Counted from the stretch's first letter, positions 23,598-33,896 are shown. The stretch is DNA of 56,995 bases from Peptoniphilus stercorisuis (GCF_017874395.1 NZ_JAGGLJ010000013.1:1-56995); one strand, 5' to 3'. Notes: generated by a model not told the origin, from the sequence alone. Numbers and translations: made by a program.

Positions 23598-24533
23598 ATG
23601 GAATTTTATCACAAATCTGTATTATTTGATGAAACAATAGATGGTTTAAATATAAGAGATGGCAAAGTCTATTTAGACGGGACAATAGGTGGAGCAGGAC
23701 ACTCTTCTGAAATACTTAGACGACTAAATGGAACAGGACTTTTAATAGGAATAGATCAAGACGACAATGCTCTAGAGAAATCTGAAAAAGTACTTAGTGA
23801 GATTAATAATAATTTTAAACTATTTAAGTCTAATTATAGAGATTTTGATGAAATTTTAGATAAATTAAAAATAGATAAAGTAGACGGAATTCTTCTTGAC
23901 TTAGGAGTTTCTTCACATCAATTTGATGAAGGGGAAAGAGGATTTTCTTATAATTTTGATGCACGTCTTGATATGAGAATGGACACTTCAAAAGATTTTA
24001 GTGCGTGGGATATTGTAAATGGATATTCCAAGGATGATTTAACTAATATAATGAAAAAATATTCAGAGGAAAAATGGGCATCAAGAATTGCTGAATTTAT
24101 AGTTAAAGAAAGAGAAATTAAGCCTATAGACACTACATTTGAATTAGTTGAAGTAATAAAAAAAGCAATACCTGCATCAGCAAGAAGAAAGAAGGGCCAT
24201 CCAGCAAAAAAAACATTTCAAGCCTTAAGAATTGAGACTAATAATGAACTTGGAGTCTTAGAAAATACTTTAGGTAAGATGATAGACAGACTAAATCCAG
24301 GAGGAAGAATTGCAATTATATCTTTTCATTCACTAGAGGATAGAATTGTTAAAGAGACATTTAAATATTATTTTAAAGATTGTATTTGTCCTGACAATGC
24401 ACCAATATGTATATGTGACAAGAAAAGAGAAATAAATATAATTACAAGAAAACCTGTAACTGCGACTGAAGAAGAGTTGAAAGATAATAATAGAGCACAT
24501 AGTGCCAAACTTAGAGTAGCCGAAAAGTTGTAG
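23598..24533 (+). CDS. rsmH: 16S rRNA (cytosine-1402-N4)-methyltransferase RsmH
   Basis: A SAM-dependent enzyme that methylates N4 of C1402 in 16S rRNA at the decoding centre. The 311-residue protein has the SAM motif LDGTIGGAGHS, the inserted helical domain after GILLDLGVSSHQFD, and the conserved tail RIAIISFHSLEDRIVK and CxC-rich CICPDNAPICIC. It is second in the mra operon, as in most bacteria, with GAGGTG for the next gene at its stop. Confidence 0.96.
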   Translation: MEFYHKSVLFDETIDGLNIRDGKVYLDGTIGGAGHSSEILRRLNGTGLLIGIDQDDNALEKSEKVLSEINNNFKLFKSNYRDFDEILDKLKIDKVDGILLDLGVSSHQFDEGERGFSYNFDARLDMRMDTSKDFSAWDIVNGYSKDDLTNIMKKYSEEKWASRIAEFIVKEREIKPIDTTFELVEVIKKAIPASARRKKGHPAKKTFQALRIETNNELGVLENTLGKMIDRLNPGGRIAIISFHSLEDRIVKETFKYYFKDCICPDNAPICICDKKREINIITRKPVTATEEELKDNNRAHSAKLRVAEKL

Positions 24534-24542
24534 AGGTGTCCA

Positions 24543-24968
24543 ATGGCAAAGAATCACAAAGAAATTAATAAAAAGCGTACAAGCACTGGGAAGAAAAAAA
24601 TAAAGAAAAGATTAAATTTAAATAAAAAAGCACCCTTGTACATAAGTCTTGTCATTGTTATTATAATATCCTTAGGTTCAACTTTACTATATGCGCAATT
24701 ATCTAGTTTAGATAAACAGATTATTGCTCAACAAAAAGAGTTAAAAGAACTTAAGAAGACAAAGGAATCTCTTGAGGGAGATATAAAAGGAATAAAAAGC
24801 TCGTCAGAAATACAAGATGAAGCTATGTATAAATTAGGGATGGTATATCCTAAGGAAGATCAAATAGTTTATGTTGATGTTTCTAAAAATGAATTGAAGA
24901 AGGATGTAAACAATAATGTATTCTTAAGTCCAATTATTTCAGTGCTTAAATCCTTTACTAAAGAATAA
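24543..24968 (+). CDS. ftsL: FtsL-like septum formation protein
   Basis: A 141-residue bitopic membrane protein: a very basic N-terminus of about 30 residues, one transmembrane helix (about 32-52), then a coiled coil (about 55-85) and a short extracytoplasmic tail. Sequence identity in this family is low, so the call rests on topology, size and position between rsmH and the PBP gene, where ftsL sits in nearly all Firmicutes. It should join FtsQ/DivIB and a DivIC/FtsB partner, which is not encoded here. Confidence 0.85.
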   Translation: MAKNHKEINKKRTSTGKKKIKKRLNLNKKAPLYISLVIVIIISLGSTLLYAQLSSLDKQIIAQQKELKELKKTKESLEGDIKGIKSSSEIQDEAMYKLGMVYPKEDQIVYVDVSKNELKKDVNNNVFLSPIISVLKSFTKE

Positions 24969-24990
24969 TTATAAAGGTTTAGGAGGAATT

Positions 24991-27360
24991 ATGAATAAAA
25001 AACGAAGGACTAAAGAGCCTAAAAAGAACAAAAAAAGATGGACTTTAAAAGCAAAATCTAATTTTAAAGTCTTAGCCTTATTGTTTCTTTTGGCTCTTTT
25101 ATTTTTTCTTATAACAGTAAAACTAATATATATAAATGTTGTTCAAGGTGAAGAGTTAACTAGAAAAGCCTTAAATCAACTTACAAGAACAGAAACTCTA
25201 TCAGCAGATAGAGGTGTTATTTATGACAGAAATAAAAAAGAACTAGCGGTAAATGTAACACGTGCAAATATCTTTTATAATATGGCTGCCTTTGATGAAA
25301 AGAAATATAAATCTAAGGCAGATTTTAATGAAGATAAGAAAAAGACAACTAAAGAAGATGCAAAAAAAATAGCTGATGTATTAGAAATTGACTATAAAGA
25401 AATACTTCAGCTTTTAAAAGGAAAAAAACAAGTTAAAATTGCATCAAATGTAAGTAGGGAAAAAGCCTTAAAAATAAAAGAATTAAGTATACTAAGAGTT
25501 TCAGTAGATGATGTTACAAAGAGATTTTATCCATATAATAATTTAGCAGCTCATATAATAGGATTTGCAAATGATGAATCAACAGGAGTCTATGGAGTTG
25601 AGTCAAGTTATGATAGAGAACTATCAGGAATGCCAGGAAAAAGTGTTTCTATAAAGAATAATTCTCATGTTCAAATTCCACTTACTGAGGAAGAAAACTA
25701 TGCTCCAAAAGAGGGATATTCAACAGTTTTAACTCTTGATGAAAATATTCAACAATTTGCAGAAGATGCAGCTCTTAAAACAAGAGAAGAACATAGTGCA
25801 GAAAGTGTAAGTATTATAGTTCAAGACACTAAAAATGGTGAGATACTTGCAATGGCTAATAATGAAGCATATGATCTAAATAATCCAAAAGATCCTGTAA
25901 CAGAATATCAAAAGGAAAATTGGGATAAATTATCTCAAGAAGAAAAGACAGAAGAATGGTTTAATAACTGGCGAAATTTCAGTATAAATGAACAGTATGA
26001 ACCAGGATCAACATTTAAAGTTATAACAACTGCAGCAGCTTTAGAAGAAGCAACTACTAATTTAAATAAAACTTATATATGTAATGGAGTTTATACAGAA
26101 ATACCTGGTGTAAAAATTGGATGTACATCACAAAATAGAGGACCTAGAACTGTAGAAGAAGCACTTATGGAAAGTTGTAATATAGCTCTTGTAAAAATAG
26201 GAAGAGAACTTGGGACAGAAAAAATGTATAAATATATTAAAGCCTTTGGTTTTGGAACCCCAACAGGAATAGATCTTCCAGCAGAGGCAAATGGACAAAT
26301 TCCTGCTTCTGCAGATTCAATAGGAACAGCAAGGCTTGCAACAATGAGTTATGGTCATGGTATTGCAGTAACTCCAATTCAACTTATAAATGCAGTTTCA
26401 GCTATTGCAAATAAAGGTTATTTAAATACTCCAAGAGTAGTTTCAAGACTTGAAGATAGTAATGGAAATATAATTGAAAAGAAAAAGTCAGTTCCAAAGA
26501 GAAAAGTAATATCAGATGAAACATCTGATACTATGAAACACTTAATGGGAAAAGTAGTTAGTGATGGTACAGGAAAAAGAGCACAAATACCAGGATATAC
26601 AGTAGGTGGAAAAACTGGTACTGCAAATATTGTTTCTAAGAAAAGTGGATATGAAAATGCTTATATATCTTCTTTTGTTGGAGTAGCTCCTTTAAAGGAT
26701 CCAAAAATAACTATTCTTGTAGTTGTAAAAAGACCTAAGGGAACAGCTTATGGTTCAACTGTAGCAACACCAGCAGCTCAAGAAGTATTGCAAAAAACTT
26801 TAGAATATTTAAAAATTCCAAAAACTGAAAAAGAACAAAAATCTGATAAGGACAATTTAGTGCTAGTTCCAAATGTAAAAAATCGTCTATTATCTGATGC
26901 AGGAAAGTTAATAGTAGATAGTGGAATTAAATTTAATGCATTTTCTGATGATATTTCTAATAATGCAGTAGTTACAAAGCAATCTCCAAGTGCAGGAACT
27001 TATGTAGAAGAGGGAAGTATTGTTGATCTTCATATAGATAATAATACTAAGGATAAAAAAACAATGCCAATTTTAGTTGGTAAACAAGAAAAAGAAGTTG
27101 AGTCTATTTTAAAAGGCTTTAATTTAGAGTATAATATCTATGGTACTGGAAAGGTAGTATCTCAATATCCAGAAGCAGGATCAAAAGTAAGTGAAGATAC
27201 TCTTATTAAATTAACTATGGAATCAGAACTAAATAAAGAAAATAAAGATTCTGATGAAGAAGATAATGAAGATGATGAAACTAAATTAGATTCTAAAAAT
27301 TCTAAGGATTCCAAAGATTCTAAGGATAAAAAAGACAACAAAAAAGAAGATAAAAATTAA
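24991..27360 (+). CDS. Class B penicillin-binding protein with two PASTA domains
   Basis: The septal transpeptidase partner of FtsW (PBP2x/PBP2B/FtsI class), 789 residues. It has a basic N-terminus, TM about 26-48, a dimerisation domain (SADRGVIYDR, 71-80), and the transpeptidase motifs S340-T-F-K343, S395-C-N397 and K541-T-G. Two PASTA repeats follow (about 630-690 and 695-752). The last 45 residues are a low-complexity Asp/Lys/Ser tail (repeated NSKDSKD). SpoVD has one PASTA and PBP2x two, but no sporulation genes are nearby, so a vegetative division role is preferred. ATG 24991 follows AGGAGG. Confidence 0.93.
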   Translation: MNKKRRTKEPKKNKKRWTLKAKSNFKVLALLFLLALLFFLITVKLIYINVVQGEELTRKALNQLTRTETLSADRGVIYDRNKKELAVNVTRANIFYNMAAFDEKKYKSKADFNEDKKKTTKEDAKKIADVLEIDYKEILQLLKGKKQVKIASNVSREKALKIKELSILRVSVDDVTKRFYPYNNLAAHIIGFANDESTGVYGVESSYDRELSGMPGKSVSIKNNSHVQIPLTEEENYAPKEGYSTVLTLDENIQQFAEDAALKTREEHSAESVSIIVQDTKNGEILAMANNEAYDLNNPKDPVTEYQKENWDKLSQEEKTEEWFNNWRNFSINEQYEPGSTFKVITTAAALEEATTNLNKTYICNGVYTEIPGVKIGCTSQNRGPRTVEEALMESCNIALVKIGRELGTEKMYKYIKAFGFGTPTGIDLPAEANGQIPASADSIGTARLATMSYGHGIAVTPIQLINAVSAIANKGYLNTPRVVSRLEDSNGNIIEKKKSVPKRKVISDETSDTMKHLMGKVVSDGTGKRAQIPGYTVGGKTGTANIVSKKSGYENAYISSFVGVAPLKDPKITILVVVKRPKGTAYGSTVATPAAQEVLQKTLEYLKIPKTEKEQKSDKDNLVLVPNVKNRLLSDAGKLIVDSGIKFNAFSDDISNNAVVTKQSPSAGTYVEEGSIVDLHIDNNTKDKKTMPILVGKQEKEVESILKGFNLEYNIYGTGKVVSQYPEAGSKVSEDTLIKLTMESELNKENKDSDEEDNEDDETKLDSKNSKDSKDSKDKKDNKKEDKN

Positions 27361-27381
27361 TAACTGAAGTGGGGATTATAA

Positions 27382-28341
27382 ATGGAAAATTATAAAAATC
27401 TGGTATATATAATAGTTGCTGTAATTATATCAGCAATTTTAGGAAACTTGATTATACCAATGCTTAAAAAGTTAAAGGCAGGACAAAGTATTAGGGAGGA
27501 TGGGCCACAAACTCATTTAGTAAAAGGTGGAACACCTACTATGGGAGGAATAATTTTTCTATCCTCACTTTTAATATGTACTCTTGTATCAAGAAATTTC
27601 ACTATGGAAAGTGCAATGCTTATATTTTCAACATTTGCCTTTGGAATTGTGGGATTTATTGATGATTATATAAAAGTTGTAAAAAAGAGAAATTTAGGAC
27701 TTAATGCAAAACAAAAGCTGTTACTTCAAGTATTAACAGCTGTTATACTTTTAGTTTATCAATACAATGCTAAAAATTTAAGTACAAATGTAATTCTTCC
27801 TTTTTCTGGAAGAAGTGTAAGTATGGGATTAATTTATATTCCTTTTATACTATTTGTAGTAGTTGGAACTGTAAACTCAGTAAACTTAACAGATGGACTT
27901 GATGGATTATCAAGTGGTGTTACAGTTATACTACTTTTATTTTTTGCAATAGTTGCACATAAACTAGAAAGAACTAGTATAGAAATATTCTGTATAATTT
28001 TAGCAGGATCATTAATAGGATTTTTAAAATTCAACAGATATCCAGCAAAGGTATTTATGGGAGATACAGGTTCTTTAGCATTAGGTGGAGCAGTATCAGC
28101 AGTAGCAGTTTTACTGAATTTACCGCTTATTTTACCTATAGCTGGTGGAATCTATTTTATAGAAACTCTATCAGTAATAATCCAAGTAGTATCTTTTAAG
28201 ACAAGAGGAAAAAGAGTATTTTTAATGGCTCCACTTCATCACCACTTTGAGCAAAAGGGATGGAAGGAGACAAAGGTTGTAGCTGTATTTTATACAATAG
28301 AATTAATTCTATGTATAATTTCATACTTTATATTATTTTAG
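27382..28341 (+). CDS. mraY: Phospho-MurNAc-pentapeptide transferase MraY
   Basis: Makes lipid I from UDP-MurNAc-pentapeptide and undecaprenyl phosphate. A 319-residue polytopic membrane protein with about ten helices and the family motifs GGTPTMGG, FIDDYIK (catalytic Asp pair), NLTDGLDGL, FMGDTGSLALGG and the cytoplasmic MAPLHHHFE. It follows the PBP gene directly; murE and murF, which usually intervene, are absent. The murD ribosome site overlaps its stop codon. Confidence 0.96.
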   Translation: MENYKNLVYIIVAVIISAILGNLIIPMLKKLKAGQSIREDGPQTHLVKGGTPTMGGIIFLSSLLICTLVSRNFTMESAMLIFSTFAFGIVGFIDDYIKVVKKRNLGLNAKQKLLLQVLTAVILLVYQYNAKNLSTNVILPFSGRSVSMGLIYIPFILFVVVGTVNSVNLTDGLDGLSSGVTVILLLFFAIVAHKLERTSIEIFCIILAGSLIGFLKFNRYPAKVFMGDTGSLALGGAVSAVAVLLNLPLILPIAGGIYFIETLSVIIQVVSFKTRGKRVFLMAPLHHHFEQKGWKETKVVAVFYTIELILCIISYFILF

Positions 28342-28350
28342 GTGACAAAT

Positions 28351-29670
28351 ATGTACGAAAATAAAAATGTATTAATATTTGGATTTGGCGTTACTGGAAA
28401 ATCTGCACTTAAATGCATGGATGAGTTAAATGCAAATATCTATGTATATGATGCAAATGGAAATTATAATGATGATTTTAATATAGATTTTAAAATATTT
28501 AAAAATGAAGATTTAGATAAAATTGATTTTATAATAAAAAGTCCAGGAATAAATCCAGATAATGAAATATTAAACTTAGCAAGAGATAAAAATATTAAAA
28601 TAGTTTCTGATATTGAAATTGCCTATGAAATAACAAAATGTAAAAATTTAATAGCAATTACAGGAACAAATGGAAAGACAACAACAACTACATTAGTTAC
28701 AAATATATTAAGTAGTGTAAATAAAACTTATTGTGTTGGAAATATAGGCGTAGGTATTTTAGATATTGCACTTAGTGCAGAAGAAAATGACTATATTGTA
28801 ATAGAGGCAAGTTCTTTTCAACTTGCAGATACAATAAATTTTAGACCAAGGATTTCTGCAATTACAAATGTTACATCTGATCATTTAGATTGGCATGGAA
28901 ATGTAGAAAATTATCGAGAAGCAAAATGTAATGTATTTAAAAATCAAAAAGATAATGATATTACAATTTTAAATTACAATAGTGCGTTTTTAAGAGATTT
29001 AAAACTTAATAAAAATGTATTATATTTTTCAACAGAAGATATAAATAGATCAGGAGCATATTTAGATAATGATAAAATCTACTTTAGAGATTTAGATAAT
29101 AAAGAAGAATTTATTATTAATTTAGCTGATATTAGAATTCCTGGAATGCACAATGTTGAAAATGTACTTGCAGCAATTTCTATTGCAAAGAGTTTAAAAA
29201 TAGATAGTGATATTATAAAAGAATCTATTATGAATTTTCTAGGAGTAGAAAATAGAATTGAATTTGTAAGAGAGCTAAATAAAGTTAAATATTATAATGA
29301 TTCAAAGGGAACTAATCCTGATTCAACTATTATGGCAATTAAAGCTATGGATGATAATTTAATTTTAATAGCAGGCGGATATGATAAAAAAGCTGATTAT
29401 AGTAAAATGCTTGAAGTTGGAAAAGAAAAAATCAAACATTTAATTTTACTAGGTGAGACAGCTGAAAATATAGAAAAAGAAGCAAAACCACTGGGATATG
29501 ATATTTATATTGTAAAAGATTTAAATAGAGCAGTTGATTTATCTTATAATCTAGCTAAGAAAGAAGATACTGTGTTATTATCACCTGCATGTGCATCTTG
29601 GGATATGTATCCATCTTATGAAGTAAGAGGAGAACACTTTAGAAAGCTTGTAAATAGTTTAGGAGAGTAA
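28351..29670 (+). CDS. murD: UDP-N-acetylmuramoylalanine-D-glutamate ligase MurD
   Basis: Adds D-Glu to UDP-MurNAc-L-Ala in the cytoplasm. From ATG 28351 it has 439 residues: an N-terminal Rossmann domain (VLIFGFGVTGKSA), the ATP-binding GTNGKTTTT, and a C-terminal domain with YNDSKGTNPDS and LLSPACASWDMYPSYEVRG. AGGTGA (28339-28344), overlapping the mraY stop, places the ATG at ideal spacing; GTG 28342 is in frame but falls inside that site. It is in the usual place between mraY and ftsW. Confidence 0.95.
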   Translation: MYENKNVLIFGFGVTGKSALKCMDELNANIYVYDANGNYNDDFNIDFKIFKNEDLDKIDFIIKSPGINPDNEILNLARDKNIKIVSDIEIAYEITKCKNLIAITGTNGKTTTTTLVTNILSSVNKTYCVGNIGVGILDIALSAEENDYIVIEASSFQLADTINFRPRISAITNVTSDHLDWHGNVENYREAKCNVFKNQKDNDITILNYNSAFLRDLKLNKNVLYFSTEDINRSGAYLDNDKIYFRDLDNKEEFIINLADIRIPGMHNVENVLAAISIAKSLKIDSDIIKESIMNFLGVENRIEFVRELNKVKYYNDSKGTNPDSTIMAIKAMDDNLILIAGGYDKKADYSKMLEVGKEKIKHLILLGETAENIEKEAKPLGYDIYIVKDLNRAVDLSYNLAKKEDTVLLSPACASWDMYPSYEVRGEHFRKLVNSLGE

Positions 29671-29672
29671 TT

Positions 29673-30779
29673 ATGAAGAAAAATTATAGAGAAAAATTAA
29701 GAAAAATAGATTTGACTCTTTTAATTGTAACAATACTTCTTCTAACTTTTGGGTTTGTATCAGTACTTAGTGCTTCTTATCCAGAAGGTATTAAAAAATT
29801 CAATGATGGATATTACTATGCAAAAAGACATGCTTTCTTTTTATGTTTAGGTATTGCTGGAATGGTTATTACTGCAAATATGAAAAGAGAATATGTTAAA
29901 AAACTTTCTCCATGGATGTTTTTAGTGACTCTTGGACTTGTTGCACTTCTTTGGACTCCTCTTGCAAAGTCTAATTACGGTCAAGCAAGATGGATAAAAT
30001 TACCAGGAATTGGAATGAAAATTCAACCATCAGATTTTATTAAAGTAACATCAGTATTATATATTGCAAAAATATTAGAAGATAATTACAAAAAACTTCA
30101 CAAAAAAGAAGTCTTTATTGTTCTTTTTTTATTAATTGGAATAAGTGCAGGGCCTATTTTAATAAGAGACTTTTCAACAGGATTTGTAATTGCAGCTGAA
30201 ATTGGTGCAATGTATCTAGTTGCAGGAGTTTATTTTTATCAATTTCTTATAATGGGTGCCATAGCAAGTGGAGGACTAGGTCTTTTAGTTTTCTCAGTTT
30301 CCTATAGAAAAGAAAGAGTTATGTCTTTCTTTAAAGGTACTGCAGAAAAAAATGCAGATGAAACTTATCAGATAACTCAAGCCCTATATGCAATAGCAAT
30401 GGGTGGAAAAACTGGAGTTGGGCTTTTTCATTCAAGACAAAAATATACAAATTTACCCTTTGCATACAATGACTTTATTTTTGCAATAATTTGTGAAGAA
30501 TTTGGTGCACTTGGTGGAATTTTATTAATAACATTATTCTTTATATTTGTATGTAGAGGATATAGGATAGCCTATAAAGCTACAAATTATTTTGATAAAT
30601 TTACAGCAGTAGGTCTTACAACTTTTATAGGAATTCAAGCAGTATTTAATATAGGTGTTAGTGTTAAGTTTTTCCCAGTAACAGGAATAACATTGCCCTT
30701 TATTTCCTATGGTGGTACAGCTTTAATTGTATCTATGGCAGCTGCTGGACTTTTACTTAGAATATCAAGGGATGCGTGA
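29673..30779 (+). CDS. ftsW: SEDS glycosyltransferase FtsW
   Basis: Polymerises lipid II at the septum together with the class B PBP. A 368-residue polytopic protein with about ten helices and the SEDS signatures: ARWIKLPGIGMKIQPSDFIK, SRQKYTNLPFAYNDFIFAII and ITLPFISYGGTALIVSMAA. Context in the mra cluster favours FtsW over RodA. It overlaps or abuts murG at its stop. Confidence 0.94.
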   Translation: MKKNYREKLRKIDLTLLIVTILLLTFGFVSVLSASYPEGIKKFNDGYYYAKRHAFFLCLGIAGMVITANMKREYVKKLSPWMFLVTLGLVALLWTPLAKSNYGQARWIKLPGIGMKIQPSDFIKVTSVLYIAKILEDNYKKLHKKEVFIVLFLLIGISAGPILIRDFSTGFVIAAEIGAMYLVAGVYFYQFLIMGAIASGGLGLLVFSVSYRKERVMSFFKGTAEKNADETYQITQALYAIAMGGKTGVGLFHSRQKYTNLPFAYNDFIFAIICEEFGALGGILLITLFFIFVCRGYRIAYKATNYFDKFTAVGLTTFIGIQAVFNIGVSVKFFPVTGITLPFISYGGTALIVSMAAAGLLLRISRDA

Positions 30780-30781
30780 AA

Positions 30782-31870
30782 ATGAAATATATATTATCAG
30801 GTGGCGGAACAGGAGGACATATATATCCTGCCTTAGCAATAGCTACTGAAATTAAAAATAGAGATAAGAACAATGAAATACTATATGTAGGAAAAAAAGG
30901 AAGTTTAGAAGAGGAATTAGTTAAAAAAGCGGGATTTGATTTTAGTCCAATTCATGTAGAAGGACTTCCAAGACGTGCTCTTAACAAACAAACTATAACA
31001 AGTGGGTTTGCACTTTTAAGAGGACTTAGAGAATCTAACAAAATAATAAAAAAATTTAAACCAGATTTTGTAATAGGAACAGGTGGTTATGTTTGTGCTC
31101 CAATAGTATATCAAGCACAAAGACATAATATAAAGACAATTGTTCAAGAACAAAATGCATATCCAGGAAAAACTAATAGATTTCTATCTAAAAAAGCTGA
31201 TTTAATAGCAATTAATTTTAAAGAAGCAACTAAATACTTTAACTCAGACAAAATCGTATTTACAGGAAATCCAATTAGAGATGATTTTCAAATTATAGAT
31301 AAGAAAAAAGCTGCTGAAAACTTAGGATTTAATTTAGATGAAAAGACAGTTTTATCCTTTGGTGGAAGTGGAGGACAAGAGTCCACTAATGAAGCTATAA
31401 TTGAAATATTAAAATCAAATAAAAAAATTGATTATAGACTTATTCACATAACAGGAAAACCACATTATGATTATGTAATGGAAAAATTAAAAGATGTAAA
31501 AATTCCAGAAAATGTTAAAATTTTAAATTATTCCCATGATATACCAGATCTTTTAATGGTAAGTGATTTAGTAATAGCAAGCTCAAGTGCAATGACTCTT
31601 GCTGAGATATCTGCAATAGGACTTGCAAGTATATTAATACCAAAGGCATATACTGCAGGAAATCATCAAGTGCACAATGCAAATAGTTATGAGGAAAAAA
31701 ATGCATCTCATGTTATTTTAGAAGAAAATTTAACAGGAGATTTACTATATGCAAAAATTGAAGAGCTTTTAAATAATGATATTTTAAGAAATGAAATGGG
31801 AAATAATGCAAAAGAACTTGGAAATGTAGATGCAGTAAAAACATTAGTAGATACAATAGAAAAATTATAA
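30782..31870 (+). CDS. murG: UDP-GlcNAc:lipid I N-acetylglucosaminyltransferase MurG
   Basis: Converts lipid I to lipid II on the inner face of the membrane. A GT-B enzyme of 362 residues with the GGGTGGHIYPALA loop at the N-terminus (7-19), the second glycine loop FGGSGGQES, and SSSAMTLAEISAIGLASILIP near the UDP-GlcNAc site. ATG 30782 is taken as start; an in-frame GTG at 30776 overlapping the ftsW stop is possible and adds two residues. Confidence 0.95.
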   Translation: MKYILSGGGTGGHIYPALAIATEIKNRDKNNEILYVGKKGSLEEELVKKAGFDFSPIHVEGLPRRALNKQTITSGFALLRGLRESNKIIKKFKPDFVIGTGGYVCAPIVYQAQRHNIKTIVQEQNAYPGKTNRFLSKKADLIAINFKEATKYFNSDKIVFTGNPIRDDFQIIDKKKAAENLGFNLDEKTVLSFGGSGGQESTNEAIIEILKSNKKIDYRLIHITGKPHYDYVMEKLKDVKIPENVKILNYSHDIPDLLMVSDLVIASSSAMTLAEISAIGLASILIPKAYTAGNHQVHNANSYEEKNASHVILEENLTGDLLYAKIEELLNNDILRNEMGNNAKELGNVDAVKTLVDTIEKL

Positions 31871-31880
31871 GAGTGATTTT

Positions 31881-32636
31881 ATGAATAAAAGCCAAGAGAG
31901 AATTTTAAAAAATAAAAAGCTTAGAAGACGAAGAAATATATTAAAAAGAACTATTTTCTTTTTAGTTTTAATTTTTATTGTAATTTTTTCTATGATAAAG
32001 TTTGGAGTATTTAATATTAATTCTATTGAAATAAAAGGCGCTGGAAATATTCCTAAAAATCAAATATTAACAGCTTCAGGGATTAATAAAGGTGAAAATT
32101 ATTTTTCATCTCCTAATAAGAAAAGAGTGAAAGCTCTAAAGGATATATCAGCTATAAAAAATGCTAAAATCTCCTTTTCTCCAAATAGAAAAGTCACTAT
32201 TCAAATAGAAAAAAGAATTCCTAAGGCTCAAATTAAAGGGTATGCAGAATATTTTATAATAGATAGTGACTATAGAATAATTGAAATTTTAGAAAAAGAA
32301 AATGAAAAGCTAATGGTAATTGATGGACTTAAAACTAATAAATATAAAAAAGGTGATTTTCTATTTATTAAAGAAAGTGAAGAGAAAAACTTATTAAACA
32401 TGATCTTTAAAGATGAGGAAATATACAAAAAAGTTAGTTTAATAGAACTGAAAAAATCCTATGCTAATTTATATACAAAAGATGAAATAAAAATAGAACT
32501 TGGATCTTATTTTGATTTAGAGTATAAGTTTAAAATGCTAGATCAAATAATAAAAGATATAGAGGAAACAGGAAAAAGTGTAAGCTCTATAAAAATGGAA
32601 AAGGGAAAAGATCCAATAGTAGTTATGAGAAATTAA
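31881..32636 (+). CDS. ftsQ: Cell division protein FtsQ/DivIB
   Basis: A bitopic membrane protein of the divisome, 251 residues: a strongly basic cytoplasmic N-terminus (LKNKKLRRRRNILKR), TM about 24-44, and a POTRA domain starting at FNINSIEIKGAGNIPKNQI. The FtsQ beta domain follows (ISAIKNAKISFSPNRKVTIQ, then EKRIPKAQIKG). It is the last gene before a new promoter for ftsZ. ftsA, which commonly follows ftsQ, is missing here. Confidence 0.9.
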   Translation: MNKSQERILKNKKLRRRRNILKRTIFFLVLIFIVIFSMIKFGVFNINSIEIKGAGNIPKNQILTASGINKGENYFSSPNKKRVKALKDISAIKNAKISFSPNRKVTIQIEKRIPKAQIKGYAEYFIIDSDYRIIEILEKENEKLMVIDGLKTNKYKKGDFLFIKESEEKNLLNMIFKDEEIYKKVSLIELKKSYANLYTKDEIKIELGSYFDLEYKFKMLDQIIKDIEETGKSVSSIKMEKGKDPIVVMRN

Positions 32637-32707
32637 TTCGATAAACTAAATTTAATATATTATATACTTCTATAATTTAGATTTAAACAAGATTAAAGCA
32701 TTATATG

Positions 32708-32736
32708 TTGACTATTTTCTTGTTTATTTATAAAAT
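32708..32736 (+). promoter_or_regulatory. Promoter of ftsZ
   Basis: TTGACT (32708-32713), 17 bp, TAAAAT (32731-32736). It gives ftsZ expression independent of the mra operon; no terminator separates ftsQ from it. Confidence 0.7.
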
Positions 32737-32795
32737 GGTAGTATATAGAATTTAAATATGAAAAAAATGTAATTTATTATATGAGGAGGGTGTTT

Positions 32796-33884
32796 ATGTT
32801 GGATTTTGATATGGACCACGATGAATTTGCCAAGATAAAAGTTGCAGGTGTCGGTGGCGGAGGAAATAACGCAGTTAACAGAATGATCAATGCTGGAGTA
32901 AAAGGTGTTGAGTTTTTAGCATTTAATACAGATAGACAGGCACTTAAAAATTCTTTAGCAGATACAAAAATCCAAATTGGAGAAAAAATAACAAAAGGTC
33001 TTGGTGCAGGAGCAAATCCAGACATAGGAGAGCAATCAGCAGAAGAAAGTATGGATGAAATCAGAGAGTCACTTGAAGGTGCAGACATGGTTTTCATTAC
33101 AGCTGGAATGGGTGGAGGTACTGGAACAGGTGCAGCACCAGTTATTGCTGAAGTTGCAAAAGAACTAGGCTTACTTACTGTTGGTGTGGTTACTAAACCA
33201 TTTACTTTTGAAGGAATGAAAAGATCTAAATCTGCTGAAAGAGGAATTGCAGCTTTAAAAGATAAAGTTGATACATTAGTTATAATTCCAAATGACAGAT
33301 TACTTTCAATATCTGATAAGAAAACAAGTTTCTCAGAAGCTTTTGAAATGGCTGATGATATTCTAAAACAAGGTATTCAAGGTATTTCAGATTTAATTTC
33401 TGTTCCAAGTTTAATCAATCTTGACTTTGCAGATGTTAAGACAATTATGTATGACAAAGGAATTGCTCATATGGGTATTGGATTTGCATCAGGCGATGAA
33501 AGAGCTACAGAAGCAGCTAAACTTGCTATTAATTCTCCTCTACTAGAAACTTCAATACAAGGAGCTAAATCTGTACTTCTAAATATTACAGCAGGTAATG
33601 ACCTAGGAATATTTGAAGTTAATGAAGCAGCAGATTTAATTCGTGAATGTGTAGATGAAGATGCAAATATTATCTTTGGTGCTGGTATTGATGAGTCACT
33701 AAAAGATCAAGTTAAGATAACTGTTATAGCAACTGATTTTGATCAATATAAAGAAGATGGAAAATCAAGATTATCAAACTATGCAAAAAAAGAAGTAATA
33801 AACGAACAACCAAAGAGTGTTAAAAGAGAAAGCCATGATGATGGAGATCTTAAAATACCATCATTTTTAAGAACAAGAAAATAA
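32796..33884 (+). CDS. ftsZ: Cell division GTPase FtsZ
   Basis: The tubulin homologue that forms the Z-ring, 362 residues. It has [15 protein letters not shown] near the N-terminus, the tubulin signature GGGTGTG (106-112), the T7 loop region [11 protein letters not shown], and the conserved C-terminal peptide [11 protein letters not shown] that binds FtsA, SepF or ZapA-type partners. ATG 32796 has GAGGAGGG at proper spacing; the in-frame ATG at 32781 lies just before that site and is rejected. The linker before the C-terminal peptide is short. Confidence 0.96.
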   Translation: MLDFDMDHDEFAKIKVAGVGGGGNNAVNRMINAGVKGVEFLAFNTDRQALKNSLADTKIQIGEKITKGLGAGANPDIGEQSAEESMDEIRESLEGADMVFITAGMGGGTGTGAAPVIAEVAKELGLLTVGVVTKPFTFEGMKRSKSAERGIAALKDKVDTLVIIPNDRLLSISDKKTSFSEAFEMADDILKQGIQGISDLISVPSLINLDFADVKTIMYDKGIAHMGIGFASGDERATEAAKLAINSPLLETSIQGAKSVLLNITAGNDLGIFEVNEAADLIRECVDEDANIIFGAGIDESLKDQVKITVIATDFDQYKEDGKSRLSNYAKKEVINEQPKSVKRESHDDGDLKIPSFLRTRK

Positions 33885-33896
33885 AAAAGAAGTTAA

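Noticed and set aside
24991-27360. Assignment of the PBP as sporulation-specific SpoVD
   Set aside because: No sporulation genes are present around the cluster, and the protein has two PASTA repeats as in vegetative PBP2x-type enzymes.
27783-27792. TACAAATGTA, a match to the cop-box core, inside mraY
   Set aside because: It lies in the middle of the coding region and lacks the longer GACTACA/TGTAGTC dyad and any promoter; a chance match is expected in AT-rich coding DNA.
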